Part shown: piece after piece, positions 7,801 through 15,942 of the stretch
Layout of the letters: every line of letters begins with the position of its first letter
Position numbering within the stretch: position 1 is the first letter of the stretch
Origin: CAIMMJ01 sp037131955
Lineage (GTDB): Bacteria > Bacteroidota > Bacteroidia > UBA4408
DNA length: 17,027 nucleotides
Assembly (NCBI GenBank): GCA_037131955.1
Contig: JBAXQC010000060.1
Span: forward strand, 1 to 17,027
Direction of reading: 5' to 3'
Position numbers and translations under genes: made by a program
Notes under the pieces: generated by a model
Told to the model about the DNA's origin: nothing
Database searches by the model: none
The model's input: only the letters and a program-made list of their open reading frames with translations

Positions 7801-8751
7801 TTATTCTTTAAAAAATGAAACAATAATATTTGCAAGCTCCAAGCCAATTCTTTCTTGAGCTTCGTCTGTAGCAGCGCCAATGTGAGGCGTTAATGAAATT
7901 TTTGGATGAGACAATAATTCTGACTTGGGAGTTGGTTCATTTTCAAAAACATCTAATGCTGCATGTGCAATTTTACCAGAATTTAATCCTTCAATTAAAG
8001 CCATTTCATTAATCACACCTCCTCTTGAGGTATTTATTAAACACACTCCATTTTTCATTTGTGCAATTTCCGATTTATCTATTAAACTTCCTCCTGGAAC
8101 ATGCACTGTAATATAATCGCTAAAGGCCAAAACCTCGCCAAGAGGAATAGTTTTTATAGGAATATTTATTAGTCCTACTCCATCAAGTTCAATTTTAATA
8201 GTTGTATTTTCTACAAATGGGTCGTGTGCAACTACCTTCATTCCTAATCCTAGTGCTCTAGAAGCCACAGCTTGACCAATTCTACCAATGCCAATAATTC
8301 CTAAAGTTTTACCTTTTAATTCTTTTCCTCCACTGTATTTTTTCTTTAATTCATTAAAATCTAAAGCGCCGCTAATTGGCATTTTTCTGTTTGAGTCGTA
8401 CAAAAATCTGCACATGCTAAACATGCTTGCAATAACTAATTCTGCAACAGAGTCAGAAGAAGCGGCAGGAGTATTTGCAACTTTTAAACCTTTTTCTTTC
8501 GCATATTCTGCATCAATATTATCTATACCTACTCCACCTCTTACAACCAATTTTAAATTTATACAACTATCAATGATGTCTTTTCTAACTTTTGTTGCAC
8601 TTCTAACGGTGAGCACTTCAATTGAGTTTGAATTTATATAATCTGCTAAATTATCTTGAGCAACTTTATCAGTGATAACAGTAAAACCTGATTCTTGCAA
8701 TATTTTTTTTCCAACAGCATCAATGCCATCGTTTGCTAAAATTTTTTTCAT
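7801..8751 (-). CDS. serA: D-3-phosphoglycerate dehydrogenase (short form)
   Basis: 316-residue NAD-dependent D-2-hydroxyacid dehydrogenase, predicted to oxidise 3-phosphoglycerate to 3-phosphohydroxypyruvate, the first step of serine synthesis, in the cytoplasm. The substrate-binding part has RGGVGIDNID (71-80). The Rossmann motif GIIGIGRIG is at 151-159, followed by an acidic residue in AHDPF. The catalytic triad is visible: R243 (NTSRGG), E272 (DVFENEP) and H290 (PHIGAAT). The chain ends soon after the catalytic domain, so the C-terminal ACT domain that gives serine feedback in E. coli SerA is absent; regulation should therefore differ. The DUF1015 partner follows 3 bases downstream and the sensor gene ends 20 bases upstream. 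Related hydroxyacid dehydrogenases (glyoxylate or hydroxypyruvate reductases) are the alternative, but the N-terminal motifs and neighbour favour SerA. Confidence 0.88.
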   Translation of the reverse strand: MKKILANDGIDAVGKKILQESGFTVITDKVAQDNLADYINSNSIEVLTVRSATKVRKDIIDSCINLKLVVRGGVGIDNIDAEYAKEKGLKVANTPAASSDSVAELVIASMFSMCRFLYDSNRKMPISGALDFNELKKKYSGGKELKGKTLGIIGIGRIGQAVASRALGLGMKVVAHDPFVENTTIKIELDGVGLINIPIKTIPLGEVLAFSDYITVHVPGGSLIDKSEIAQMKNGVCLINTSRGGVINEMALIEGLNSGKIAHAALDVFENEPTPKSELLSHPKISLTPHIGAATDEAQERIGLELANIIVSFFKE

Positions 8752-8771
8752 TCTTTTATTTCTATTTTAAT

Positions 8772-11700
8772 TTAAAATCTAATTCCTACTACTAAAACAT
8801 CGTCTATCTGTTCTGTATTTCCTTTCCACTCCTCAAAAAAGTTATCCATTTTTTCTCCTTGCTCTTCCATAGTTAGCGATTGAATGGAATGTAAATATTC
8901 CTTGAATTTTTTTGTCATTATTTTTTTACCCAATGGCCCACCAAACTGATCGGGATAACCATCTGAAAATAAAAACAAGGTGTCGCCTTTGTTTAATGTA
9001 GTTTCGTGCCCTGTAAAATCTCCTCTGCCTTCCATTTGTCTTCCGCCAATGGCAAATTTATCGGGAGAAAAAGTTTCAAAAGAAAATTCGTCATTTGTGA
9101 TTTTCCTAAAAAGATAAAAAGGGCGTAATGCTCCGCTGTATTTTACTAATCCGGTAATTTTGTCAATGGAGCAAATAGAAATGTCCATTCCATCTCTTGC
9201 TTCAGTTTCATTCTGCTTTAGCAGTTCCTGAACGCCACGGTGCAATAGATCTAAAATTTTAGAAGGCTCAAATACACGTTCCAAATTAATTATTTGATTG
9301 AGCAATGAATTTCCAACCATACACATAAAGGCCCCTGGAACCCCATGCCCTGTGCAGTCTGCAACAGCCAATATAATCTTTGCGCTATCGGCTGTATGTC
9401 CTTTGTGTAATTCATTTGAACCGGAATTGATATTTTCATCTTCTCTTGGAGCTTGAAAATGCAGATGTGTTTCACCCTTGCTTTCTTTTAAGTTAGTTAT
9501 ATCAGAAAACCAATAAAAATCGCCACTAACAATTGCCTTTGGCTTATACAAAACAAAAGATTCTGGGAATGCCTCTTTAAACCTTGCATTAGATGGCAAA
9601 ATAGCTTGTTGAATATGTTTTGCATAAACAATACTGTCTGTAATTTCCTTGTTCTTGAACTCTACAATTTTATTTGTCTCTAGCAATTCTATATTTTTAA
9701 ATTCTATTTCTTGTGTTCTGTCTTTTACTTGCTTTTCTAAAAGCGCTTTATCTTTTAGTAATTTTCTTGTTCTAATTCTTATATATCCTCCAACAATAAC
9801 AACCAATCCAATAAATAATAAAATGTAGAATGTAGATGTTTTGTAAAAGGGAGGACTAATAGAGAATTTATAAATAGTGGGTGTTGAATTCCACACACCA
9901 TTGTTGTTGCATGCCATTACTTTAAATGTATAATTGCCTGCAGGCAAATTAGTATAAGTAGCGTAATTTGTTTCCTTTATGGTATGCCACTCCTGAGAAT
10001 AACTGCTTCCTTCTAATACATATTTATACTGAACATTTTCTGGATTTGTTAGGCTTATTGACTTAAAATGAAAAACAATTTCATTTTGTTTGTAGGATAA
10101 TTCTAAACTTTTTGAGTAATCAAATTTCTCGTTAAAAATATTAAAATAGGTAAGCCTAACTTGTGGCGGAACTTTATTGATTAAAAATTTACTGAAATCA
10201 AAACTTACTACACCGTTAATTGTTCCAAACCAAATTAATCCTTGCTTGTCGCAAAAAACAGCATTAGATTTTGTTTCCATTTCCGGAAATCCTTCATACT
10301 TTCCAAAAGTAAAATAGTCTAGTCCACTAAAATAATTTATTCCTTGATTTGTTCCAATCCACAATTCTTTTTTATTGGTTTTGACTAACGTAATAAAGTC
10401 GGAATTAATTTTTGAAGTTTTTATATCCTTTCTGATTTTTTTTCCATCAAAAACAAACATTCCACCACCTTCGGTTCCAATCCAAATGTTTCCATTTTCG
10501 TCTTCTGAAAGCGAGGTTGCATTTGGATGCATTAAACTATCTTTTATTCCGTAGTGCAAAATTTTAGACCCTGAAATTCTATACACTTCGTTTCCCCTTG
10601 TTCCTAGCCAAACAGAATTATCTCGTGCCATTAGTATGTCGGTAATTTGTTTTTCAGAAAAATAATCAGAATTAAACAAATGTGTTTTATCCAACTCTCT
10701 ATTTTTATCTAAAATAGTTAGTCCATCATTGCCACCTATCCAAAGTCTTTCTTGCTGATCAAACTTTATAACATTAGCTAAATTTCTTTTTAAAGGAAAA
10801 GTTTGAACTTCTTTGTTCTTTGGATTTATTACCAACAACCCATCTCTAAAAACAGTGGCATAAATTAAACCATTGCTTCCAGTTGCTATTGCACTCACCA
10901 AATTATTGCCAAAATATTCAGAAACATTAATGTTCTCTACAGAAAAATTTCTTTTTCCAATGTTGCTCAATACAGAAATTCCTTCGTTGGTGGCTAACCA
11001 AATATTGTTGCTAAAATCTTGCGTTATAGAATTTATAACTTCATTTTCTAATCCATTTATTTTATTAATGTGGGCAATCATGTTTCCCCTAAATGCACAA
11101 ACACCTTTGTCTTGTAAACCAAACCAAATATTTTCTTCGTTGTCTTCTATAACCGACCAAATTCTATCAGTTGGAAGTCCATTCTGAGAATTGTACCATT
11201 CATATTTATCGCCATCAAGCAGCACAATTCCTATTTTCCAAATGCTAGCCCACACTCTATTTTTATTATCAATGTATATGCTGCTAATAATTTCGTTTGG
11301 TATATTTTTTTCTGCACTTACAAATTTTATTTCATGAGAATTTGGATTGTAGGATATTAAACCTTTATCAAATGAACCCAACCAAATTATCCCATTTTTA
11401 TCTTGAGCAATGCTTGAATAATTATAGACAGGTAAATTTTTTTCTTTTAAAAATTCAAAATTATTTTTTTGTGAATCATATACTTTTAAACCTAAATCTG
11501 TAATGATTAAAAGGGATTTATTTTTTAATGGTAAAATTTGAATTACCAAATCACTCAAGCCTTGCTTTATTCCATAGGATATTAAAGTATATTTATCTGA
11601 TGCTTTATCGAAAGTTATTTTTAATGCACCTGCATTATCAGTTCCTATCCAAATGTTTCCAAAATAATCTTGAGTAATGTTATTTATTCTCTTTGGCAAA

Positions 11701-12101
11701 TCAATATTATTGAAGGGAAACTCTAAAAATTTACCTTCATGCAAATACATTAATTTACCTGTTGCAAAACCTATCCATAGTCTTCCGCTTTTATCGCAAA
11801 AAAGTGAAGTTACAGAAGCATCAATTAGGCCTTCGCGTTTAGAATAATTGGTAAAATACAAACCGTCAAACTTTGAAAGGCCACCGTCTGTTCCAAACCA
11901 AATATAGCCTTCTGGGTCTTGTGCAATTGCCCTTACAGTAGATTGCAGCAGACCATCACGAACAGAATAATTTCTAAAATTATAGATTTGTGCTGTAGAA
12001 AATGTGGCGTTAAAAAAGTTGATTAAAATAAAGATTACAAGAAAATAATTTCTAATTGAACTATTTTTTTTTTGTACTGTATATATAAATCTAATCAACA
12101 A
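8772..12101 (-). CDS. Two-component-type propeller sensor with SpoIIE/PP2C phosphatase output
   Basis: 1109 residues. An N-terminal signal peptide or anchor (about 18-38, ending STAQ) leads into a large periplasmic Reg_prop beta-propeller region (about 40-640) with many IWFGT/LWIGT blades. A Y_Y_Y domain (about 660-748), one transmembrane helix (about 757-775) and a coiled coil (about 778-820) follow. The cytoplasmic SpoIIE-type PP2C phosphatase covers about 850-1109, with metal-site candidates in VSGDFYW (D861), AVADCTGHGVPGAF (D915), LFSDGYPDQFGG (D1047) and DDVLVV (D1101). Such proteins sense an outside ligand and dephosphorylate a cytoplasmic partner, usually an anti-sigma antagonist; the partner is not in the window. 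A hydrophilic stretch of about 35 residues (871-905) interrupts the phosphatase between its first two motifs. The start is TTG: codons 1 and 2 are both TTG, an in-frame stop lies just upstream, and no ATG precedes the propeller. The 114-base gap before it holds two small AT-rich inverted repeats (GTTTC/GAAAC at 12121-12135 and AACAAA/TTTGTT at 12133-12149). Confidence 0.9.
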   Translation of the reverse strand: MLIRFIYTVQKKNSSIRNYFLVIFILINFFNATFSTAQIYNFRNYSVRDGLLQSTVRAIAQDPEGYIWFGTDGGLSKFDGLYFTNYSKREGLIDASVTSLFCDKSGRLWIGFATGKLMYLHEGKFLEFPFNNIDLPKRINNITQDYFGNIWIGTDNAGALKITFDKASDKYTLISYGIKQGLSDLVIQILPLKNKSLLIITDLGLKVYDSQKNNFEFLKEKNLPVYNYSSIAQDKNGIIWLGSFDKGLISYNPNSHEIKFVSAEKNIPNEIISSIYIDNKNRVWASIWKIGIVLLDGDKYEWYNSQNGLPTDRIWSVIEDNEENIWFGLQDKGVCAFRGNMIAHINKINGLENEVINSITQDFSNNIWLATNEGISVLSNIGKRNFSVENINVSEYFGNNLVSAIATGSNGLIYATVFRDGLLVINPKNKEVQTFPLKRNLANVIKFDQQERLWIGGNDGLTILDKNRELDKTHLFNSDYFSEKQITDILMARDNSVWLGTRGNEVYRISGSKILHYGIKDSLMHPNATSLSEDENGNIWIGTEGGGMFVFDGKKIRKDIKTSKINSDFITLVKTNKKELWIGTNQGINYFSGLDYFTFGKYEGFPEMETKSNAVFCDKQGLIWFGTINGVVSFDFSKFLINKVPPQVRLTYFNIFNEKFDYSKSLELSYKQNEIVFHFKSISLTNPENVQYKYVLEGSSYSQEWHTIKETNYATYTNLPAGNYTFKVMACNNNGVWNSTPTIYKFSISPPFYKTSTFYILLFIGLVVIVGGYIRIRTRKLLKDKALLEKQVKDRTQEIEFKNIELLETNKIVEFKNKEITDSIVYAKHIQQAILPSNARFKEAFPESFVLYKPKAIVSGDFYWFSDITNLKESKGETHLHFQAPREDENINSGSNELHKGHTADSAKIILAVADCTGHGVPGAFMCMVGNSLLNQIINLERVFEPSKILDLLHRGVQELLKQNETEARDGMDISICSIDKITGLVKYSGALRPFYLFRKITNDEFSFETFSPDKFAIGGRQMEGRGDFTGHETTLNKGDTLFLFSDGYPDQFGGPLGKKIMTKKFKEYLHSIQSLTMEEQGEKMDNFFEEWKGNTEQIDDVLVVGIRF

Positions 12102-12215
12102 GGGAAATAATAATATTTACGTTTCCGAAAGAAACAAATAAATTTTGTTATTTCAGAAATTTATACGATAAAACTAAAGCAAGATGTGCTAAAAATCAAT
12201 AAAGTATAAAAGCAA

Positions 12216-12800
12216 TTAAAGCTCATTGTATAGATGCTTTAAATCTTTTCTTAGTGAAAGAACCGCATATCTTTTTCTTGAAATTAATGTAGGTACTTTT
12301 TCACCAGTTTCGTTAGAAATCTGCTTAAATGATTTTCCTTCTATTTCAGTAGCAACAAATACATTTTTTTGCTCTATTGGTAGCTTCTCTAATGCAGTAT
12401 TTAATGCCAAAAGTATTCCTTTATTTTCTAGCTTGGTTTCTGTTTCAGGATTTCCTGCGGATATAAAATCTTCGTAGCCCCTGCTATCTTCTTCTTCGGA
12501 ATATGCAGTAGAGAAAACATCTTCTAGCAGCTGTGGTTTCTTTTTTCTAAACAAATCGGTAATTCTATTCTTTGCCACTCTATAAAGCCAAGCGCCAGCA
12601 AAATTTATTTCGTTGGCAAACAAAACATTTTCAGAAAAGGAAGAAAAAACATCCTGTAAAATATCCTCCGCATCTACGTTTGTAGGTACTCTTTTTCTAA
12701 TAAAAGAAAGTAGTTTTGAAGCTTCGTTCTTAAAAACAAGTGCAATTTTTTGCTCAGCACTTAAGGTGTCATTCAAAGAAAGTATGGCAGTTTTTGTCAT
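12216..12800 (-). CDS. ECF-type RNA polymerase sigma factor
   Basis: 194 residues, typical ECF length. Sigma region 2 spans about 26-88, with DAEDILQDVF and GAWLYRVAKNRITDLFRKKK. An acidic linker follows (about 100-127, rich in Glu and Asp). Sigma region 4 is at about 128-190 (ALEKLPIEQKNVFVATEIEG, then TLISRKRYAVLSLRKDL). It would direct RNA polymerase to a dedicated promoter set. The ISRKRYAVL ending places it in a branch different from the classical FecI/SusCD-linked ECF factors. No anti-sigma (FecR or zinc-binding) gene lies on either side. The next gene downstream, 114 bases away on the same strand, is the SpoIIE-phosphatase sensor. Control may therefore be transcriptional or through a distant partner. 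I did not find a recognisable own promoter in the 361 bases upstream. Confidence 0.92.
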   Translation of the reverse strand: MTKTAILSLNDTLSAEQKIALVFKNEASKLLSFIRKRVPTNVDAEDILQDVFSSFSENVLFANEINFAGAWLYRVAKNRITDLFRKKKPQLLEDVFSTAYSEEEDSRGYEDFISAGNPETETKLENKGILLALNTALEKLPIEQKNVFVATEIEGKSFKQISNETGEKVPTLISRKRYAVLSLRKDLKHLYNEL

Positions 12801-13161
12801 AGATTATATGTCGATTCAGTTATGATTTTGTTTTAAATTATTGGACCATTAAAAAATTAAATTTTTAGATTGATTCATCTTTTGTTCTAACATATTGGTA
12901 AAAAGCAGTAAAAAATGGACTTATAGCTTAAAAAAGTTTGTAATTAATTTATTTTATTTGACTTAAGATTTGTGTTATTAAAATATACTAAATGAACTAA
13001 TTTAAATTTTTCAAAAACCGTGCTAAAATATTTTTTGAGAAATTGATTTTAATATGAAATACGATTAACGCAAATTTTCTTTATGGTTTGTATATTCCCT
13101 AGGATATATTAAAATTGGTGAAAGGACATAAAAACAGAAAAGATTCTAAGTGGCTACTAAT
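12801..13161. other. 361-base spacer upstream of the sigma factor, no gene seen
   Basis: Very AT-rich spacer between the sigma factor start and the stop of the 209-residue gene. I see no ORF of useful length, tRNA or clear terminator. The only structure noted is a near-palindrome at 13091-13108, in which TATAT and ATATA arms flank CCTAGG with a two-base bulge. It may be an operator or chance. The sigma factor promoter should lie here, but no spaced -33/-7 pair on the minus strand is convincing. Confidence 0.5.
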
Positions 13162-13791
13162 CTACCTCAAAAATCCACTATCGCGTATATCCTTATAAAT
13201 GTCATTTAAATCTGGCGGAATAGTAAATAAGGTAAGCCAATTTACGTCTAGCCCATTGTTTATTGCTAATTTCATCAAGGGAGGGTTGTTGCCAATGTAT
13301 TCGCCAATACTTTCTATATCTTGTTTAAACTCTATATGAAGATCTGTGTGTTGCTTTTGTATTAGCATTAAAATTTTAAATAGTTTGGCATAAACATAAA
13401 TATATAATTTGTAGTTATAGCCATGAATTAAACCTCCAATTTTATGATTGTTACTTTCCATTATTCCTAAAATAAGATGGCAGCTCAAACTAATTTCGCC
13501 ATACTTGTCTTTGGTAGTGTATAAATGTTCAGTAATCATTCCGCTAATTGATTTTGCATCAAAATAAATATGCATGGCAGTGGATTTTTCGCATTTCCAT
13601 AATTCAATAAATTTAGAAATCTTGCTTTTTAGTTGTTCTCTTTTTTCTTCAACCGTTTCTGTTTCTACCAATTCAAAATAGAGTCGGTTAGATAAGCTTA
13701 CATCGTGTTTCAGTAGCCTTAAAATTAGTTTATCTTTTTCTGTATCGGGCAATAATTTTAATGCTGTTTTAAATTCTTGATCAAATGTCAT
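13162..13791 (-). CDS. Conserved hypothetical protein of Bacteroidota
   Basis: 209 residues, complete, no signal peptide and no clear membrane helix. The sequence is predicted mainly helical, with a charged N-terminal third (FKTALKLLPDTEKDKLILRL, then RLYFELVETETVEEKREQ), a middle hydrophobic helix (YIYVYAKLFKILMLIQ, about 131-146) and a C-terminal MKLAINNGLDVNWL (173-186). I recognise the family only as an uncharacterised one common in Bacteroidota; relatives are sometimes labelled dUTP nucleotidohydrolase, but no dUTPase motif is present here. It stands alone, with 361 bases on one side and 198 on the other. A -7-like octamer lies about 60 bases upstream. No function is proposed. Confidence 0.8.
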   Translation of the reverse strand: MTFDQEFKTALKLLPDTEKDKLILRLLKHDVSLSNRLYFELVETETVEEKREQLKSKISKFIELWKCEKSTAMHIYFDAKSISGMITEHLYTTKDKYGEISLSCHLILGIMESNNHKIGGLIHGYNYKLYIYVYAKLFKILMLIQKQHTDLHIEFKQDIESIGEYIGNNPPLMKLAINNGLDVNWLTLFTIPPDLNDIYKDIRDSGFLR

Positions 13792-13851
13792 ACTTATCTT
13801 TATTTCTAATTATTACTATTTTGTTTGCTCACACAATAAAATATCCAATTA

Positions 13852-13859
13852 CAAAAATA
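13852..13859 (-). promoter_or_regulatory. Candidate -7 element upstream of the 209-residue gene
   Basis: The minus strand reads TATTTTTG, a full TAnnTTTG match and the same octamer as ahead of ccmC. The nearest upstream TTG (plus-strand 13888-13890) is 28 bases away, wider than the usual ~19, so support is weak. Confidence 0.25.
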
Positions 13860-13989
13860 GAATTTTATACTATTAGTAGATAAATGACAACTGAAAGTAA
13901 ATAATTTTAAATTGGTAGTTTTAACGATTCAGCCAAGGCGAATTATAGGCTTCATACATAGCAAATTGCCGATTTTGCTCGAAGATTAT

Positions 13990-15675
13990 TTACTGTTTAA
14001 TTATCTTTTTAGTTAATACTCCTTCCTCACTTTTTAGGCTTACAAAATACACACCGCTGGCAAGGTGGCTTATGTCTATGGTTTGGGTGCTGGTGTTTTC
14101 AGTATTATAATTGCCTACTTCTGTGCCGGTGAGGGTGGTGATGGATACTTTACTGTTTTTTAGGGATGGCATACTTAGCGTAATGCTAGAGTTGGTGGGG
14201 TTGGGGGAGATGATTAGTTGGTTGTTGGCAGAGGATTCGGATGTTCCAGTGCTTACTCCTGAGTATTTGACAATATAAATATCAGAATTAAATAAACTAT
14301 TATTTGGATTGGTTAAAGTAGTTGTGCCAAAGGTAATTGTAGGGCTTGAAAAAGAACCTGTTAAATATACATTTCCGTTTAAATCAGTACAAACGCCAGA
14401 AGCTCCATCTGACCTATTACCTCCTGATGAGTTTGCCCATAGTATAGTGCCGAGTGAGGAGAATTTTATAATAAATATGTCATACTCTGTTTCGTTTGGA
14501 TTGGTTAAGGTAGTTGTGTCAAAAGTTGTTATTCCTATTGGCAAATTACCTGAAAGATAAATATTTCCTTCCGGATCAGTTGAAATACTATAACTCCTCA
14601 AATAATCTTGATTACCTGCAGATTTTGCCCACAAAACTATTCCATCTGAATCAATTTTAGCTAAGAAAATATTGTTGTTTCCTGAGCTGTTTAATGTAAT
14701 TGATCCGAAAGATAGCATTGAACCATTAAAAGTACCTGTAATAAACACATTACCATTTAAATCGGTTGAAGCACAATAACAATTATCAGCACCAGCTCCA
14801 ACTAATGATTTTGCCCAAAGCTCTGTGCCATCTGGATTGTATTTTACTAAAAAAACATCTGAAACACCTGAATTAGTTAAGACATTTGTTCCAAAAGTGA
14901 TTGAATCACCATAATAACCGGTAACATAAACATTGCCACTGGCATCAGTTGAAACACTTTGACCCATATCAAAAGAAGTGCTTCCTGCCGCCTTTGCCCA
15001 TATAACATCCCCATCAGTAGAGTATTTTGCTATAAAAACGTCACTAGGAAATCCAATAAAATTTGCATTTGTAAAGCTACTTGCTCCAAAGGTTATTGTA
15101 TCACTTTCGAAATAACCAGTTATATATACATTGCCACTAACATCGGCAGTAATACTATTACATTGATCCACCTCAGTACCTCCAGCTGACTTGGCCCATA
15201 AAACATTGCCGTTTGGGTCGTATTTAACAATAAAAACATTTGGAGAATTGAAAGAAATAAAAGAATTAACTAAGGAAATTGTTCCAAACGTAAGTGTATC
15301 ACTACTAAAATTTCCTGCGATATAGAAGTTGCCATTTGTATCAGTGCAAATACTTTTGGCATTATCATTATTAGAACCTCCTTCTGATTTTGCCCATAAA
15401 ACAGTTCCATCTGTAGAGTATTTTACAATATAAATGTCGCTTAAGCCAAACTGAGTGCTGTTTGTTAATGTAATTGTACCGAATGTAATGGTTGGACTGG
15501 TAAAGGAGCCTGTAACATATATATTGCCACTGGCATCAGTGCATGTGCCATTTCCGCTTTCAGAAGCAGTTCCCCCCGCCGATTTTGCCCACAAGCAATC
15601 TTGGGCTTGAGCCACATTGCTTGCACTAATAATCAGTGCTGCTAGAATTGTAAGTAGTTTTTTCATAGCAATCAT
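13990..15675 (-). CDS. Secreted SBBP-repeat protein with T9SS type A sorting domain
   Basis: 561 residues. A signal peptide (about 1-25, cleaved near AQAQ) is followed by seven tandem repeats of about 60-66 residues (26-473). Each has the pattern LWAKSAGG, then TDxxGNxYxTGxF, TITFG, LTN and DIYIVKYSTDG, as in SBBP beta-propeller repeats; seven units fit a closed seven-bladed propeller. The C-terminal 75 residues (487-561) match the type IX secretion sorting domain, with ISPNPTNSSITL, a SGVYFVSL strand and a basic IIKQ ending. It should cross the outer membrane by T9SS and be released or anchored on the cell surface. Ligand and role are unknown. ATG at 15675 is used; ATG at 15666 (MKKLL) is an equally good start and gives a more typical signal peptide. 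It is monocistronic and divergent from the TPR gene. A small hairpin-like repeat (13960-13979) lies after the stop but lacks a T run. Confidence 0.9.
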   Translation of the reverse strand: MIAMKKLLTILAALIISASNVAQAQDCLWAKSAGGTASESGNGTCTDASGNIYVTGSFTSPTITFGTITLTNSTQFGLSDIYIVKYSTDGTVLWAKSEGGSNNDNAKSICTDTNGNFYIAGNFSSDTLTFGTISLVNSFISFNSPNVFIVKYDPNGNVLWAKSAGGTEVDQCNSITADVSGNVYITGYFESDTITFGASSFTNANFIGFPSDVFIAKYSTDGDVIWAKAAGSTSFDMGQSVSTDASGNVYVTGYYGDSITFGTNVLTNSGVSDVFLVKYNPDGTELWAKSLVGAGADNCYCASTDLNGNVFITGTFNGSMLSFGSITLNSSGNNNIFLAKIDSDGIVLWAKSAGNQDYLRSYSISTDPEGNIYLSGNLPIGITTFDTTTLTNPNETEYDIFIIKFSSLGTILWANSSGGNRSDGASGVCTDLNGNVYLTGSFSSPTITFGTTTLTNPNNSLFNSDIYIVKYSGVSTGTSESSANNQLIISPNPTNSSITLSMPSLKNSKVSITTLTGTEVGNYNTENTSTQTIDISHLASGVYFVSLKSEEGVLTKKIIKQ

Positions 15676-15801
15676 TTTTTTTGGTTTAGGCTAAGGTTGT
15701 TTTTTATTGTTAGTGTAAATATATGGTTTTTATTGATAAAAATAACACACCAGTCGGTACTTTATCTGAAGCATTGGATTAACTACTTCAATTTTCAATA
15801 A

Positions 15802-15833
15802 TTGAATTCATTTCGCTTTTACTGTAAATTTTG
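15802..15833 (+). promoter_or_regulatory. Possible promoter of the TPR gene
   Basis: TTG at 15802-15804 and TAAATTTTG at 15825-15833 are separated by 20 bases. This resembles the Bacteroidota TTTG/TAnnTTTG promoter, except that the -7 element has one extra base between TA and TTTG. It would give a leader of about 100 bases. The minus strand of the same 267-base divergent region holds TATATTTA (one mismatch to the -7 consensus) ahead of the SBBP gene, also unproven. Confidence 0.25.
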
Positions 15834-15942
15834 GTTATTCGCTAATGCCTATTGATTTAGACATTCACCGCCATTCAACATATTTCCTTTTTCAATAAAA
15901 CCAAAAAACTTTTTTATTTTTATCCCCAACAAAAAATTACCC

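Noticed and set aside
8288..8641. Plus-strand open frame antisense to serA
   Set aside because: It lies wholly opposite conserved SerA motifs and shows no protein family features; it is a shadow frame.
10873..11187. Plus-strand open frame opposite the sensor propeller
   Set aside because: Shadow of the repeated propeller coding sequence; no domain or start signal.
12121..12149. Small inverted repeats after the sigma factor as a terminator
   Set aside because: Stems are only 5-6 bp, overlap each other, are AT-rich and lack a clear T run.
13162..13791. dUTP pyrophosphatase
   Set aside because: No dUTPase motifs are visible; the label on some relatives is probably a propagated error.
13960..13979. 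AGCAAA/TTTGCT inverted repeat after the SBBP gene as a terminator
   Set aside because: No T run follows on the minus strand and the loop is long for a 6-bp stem.
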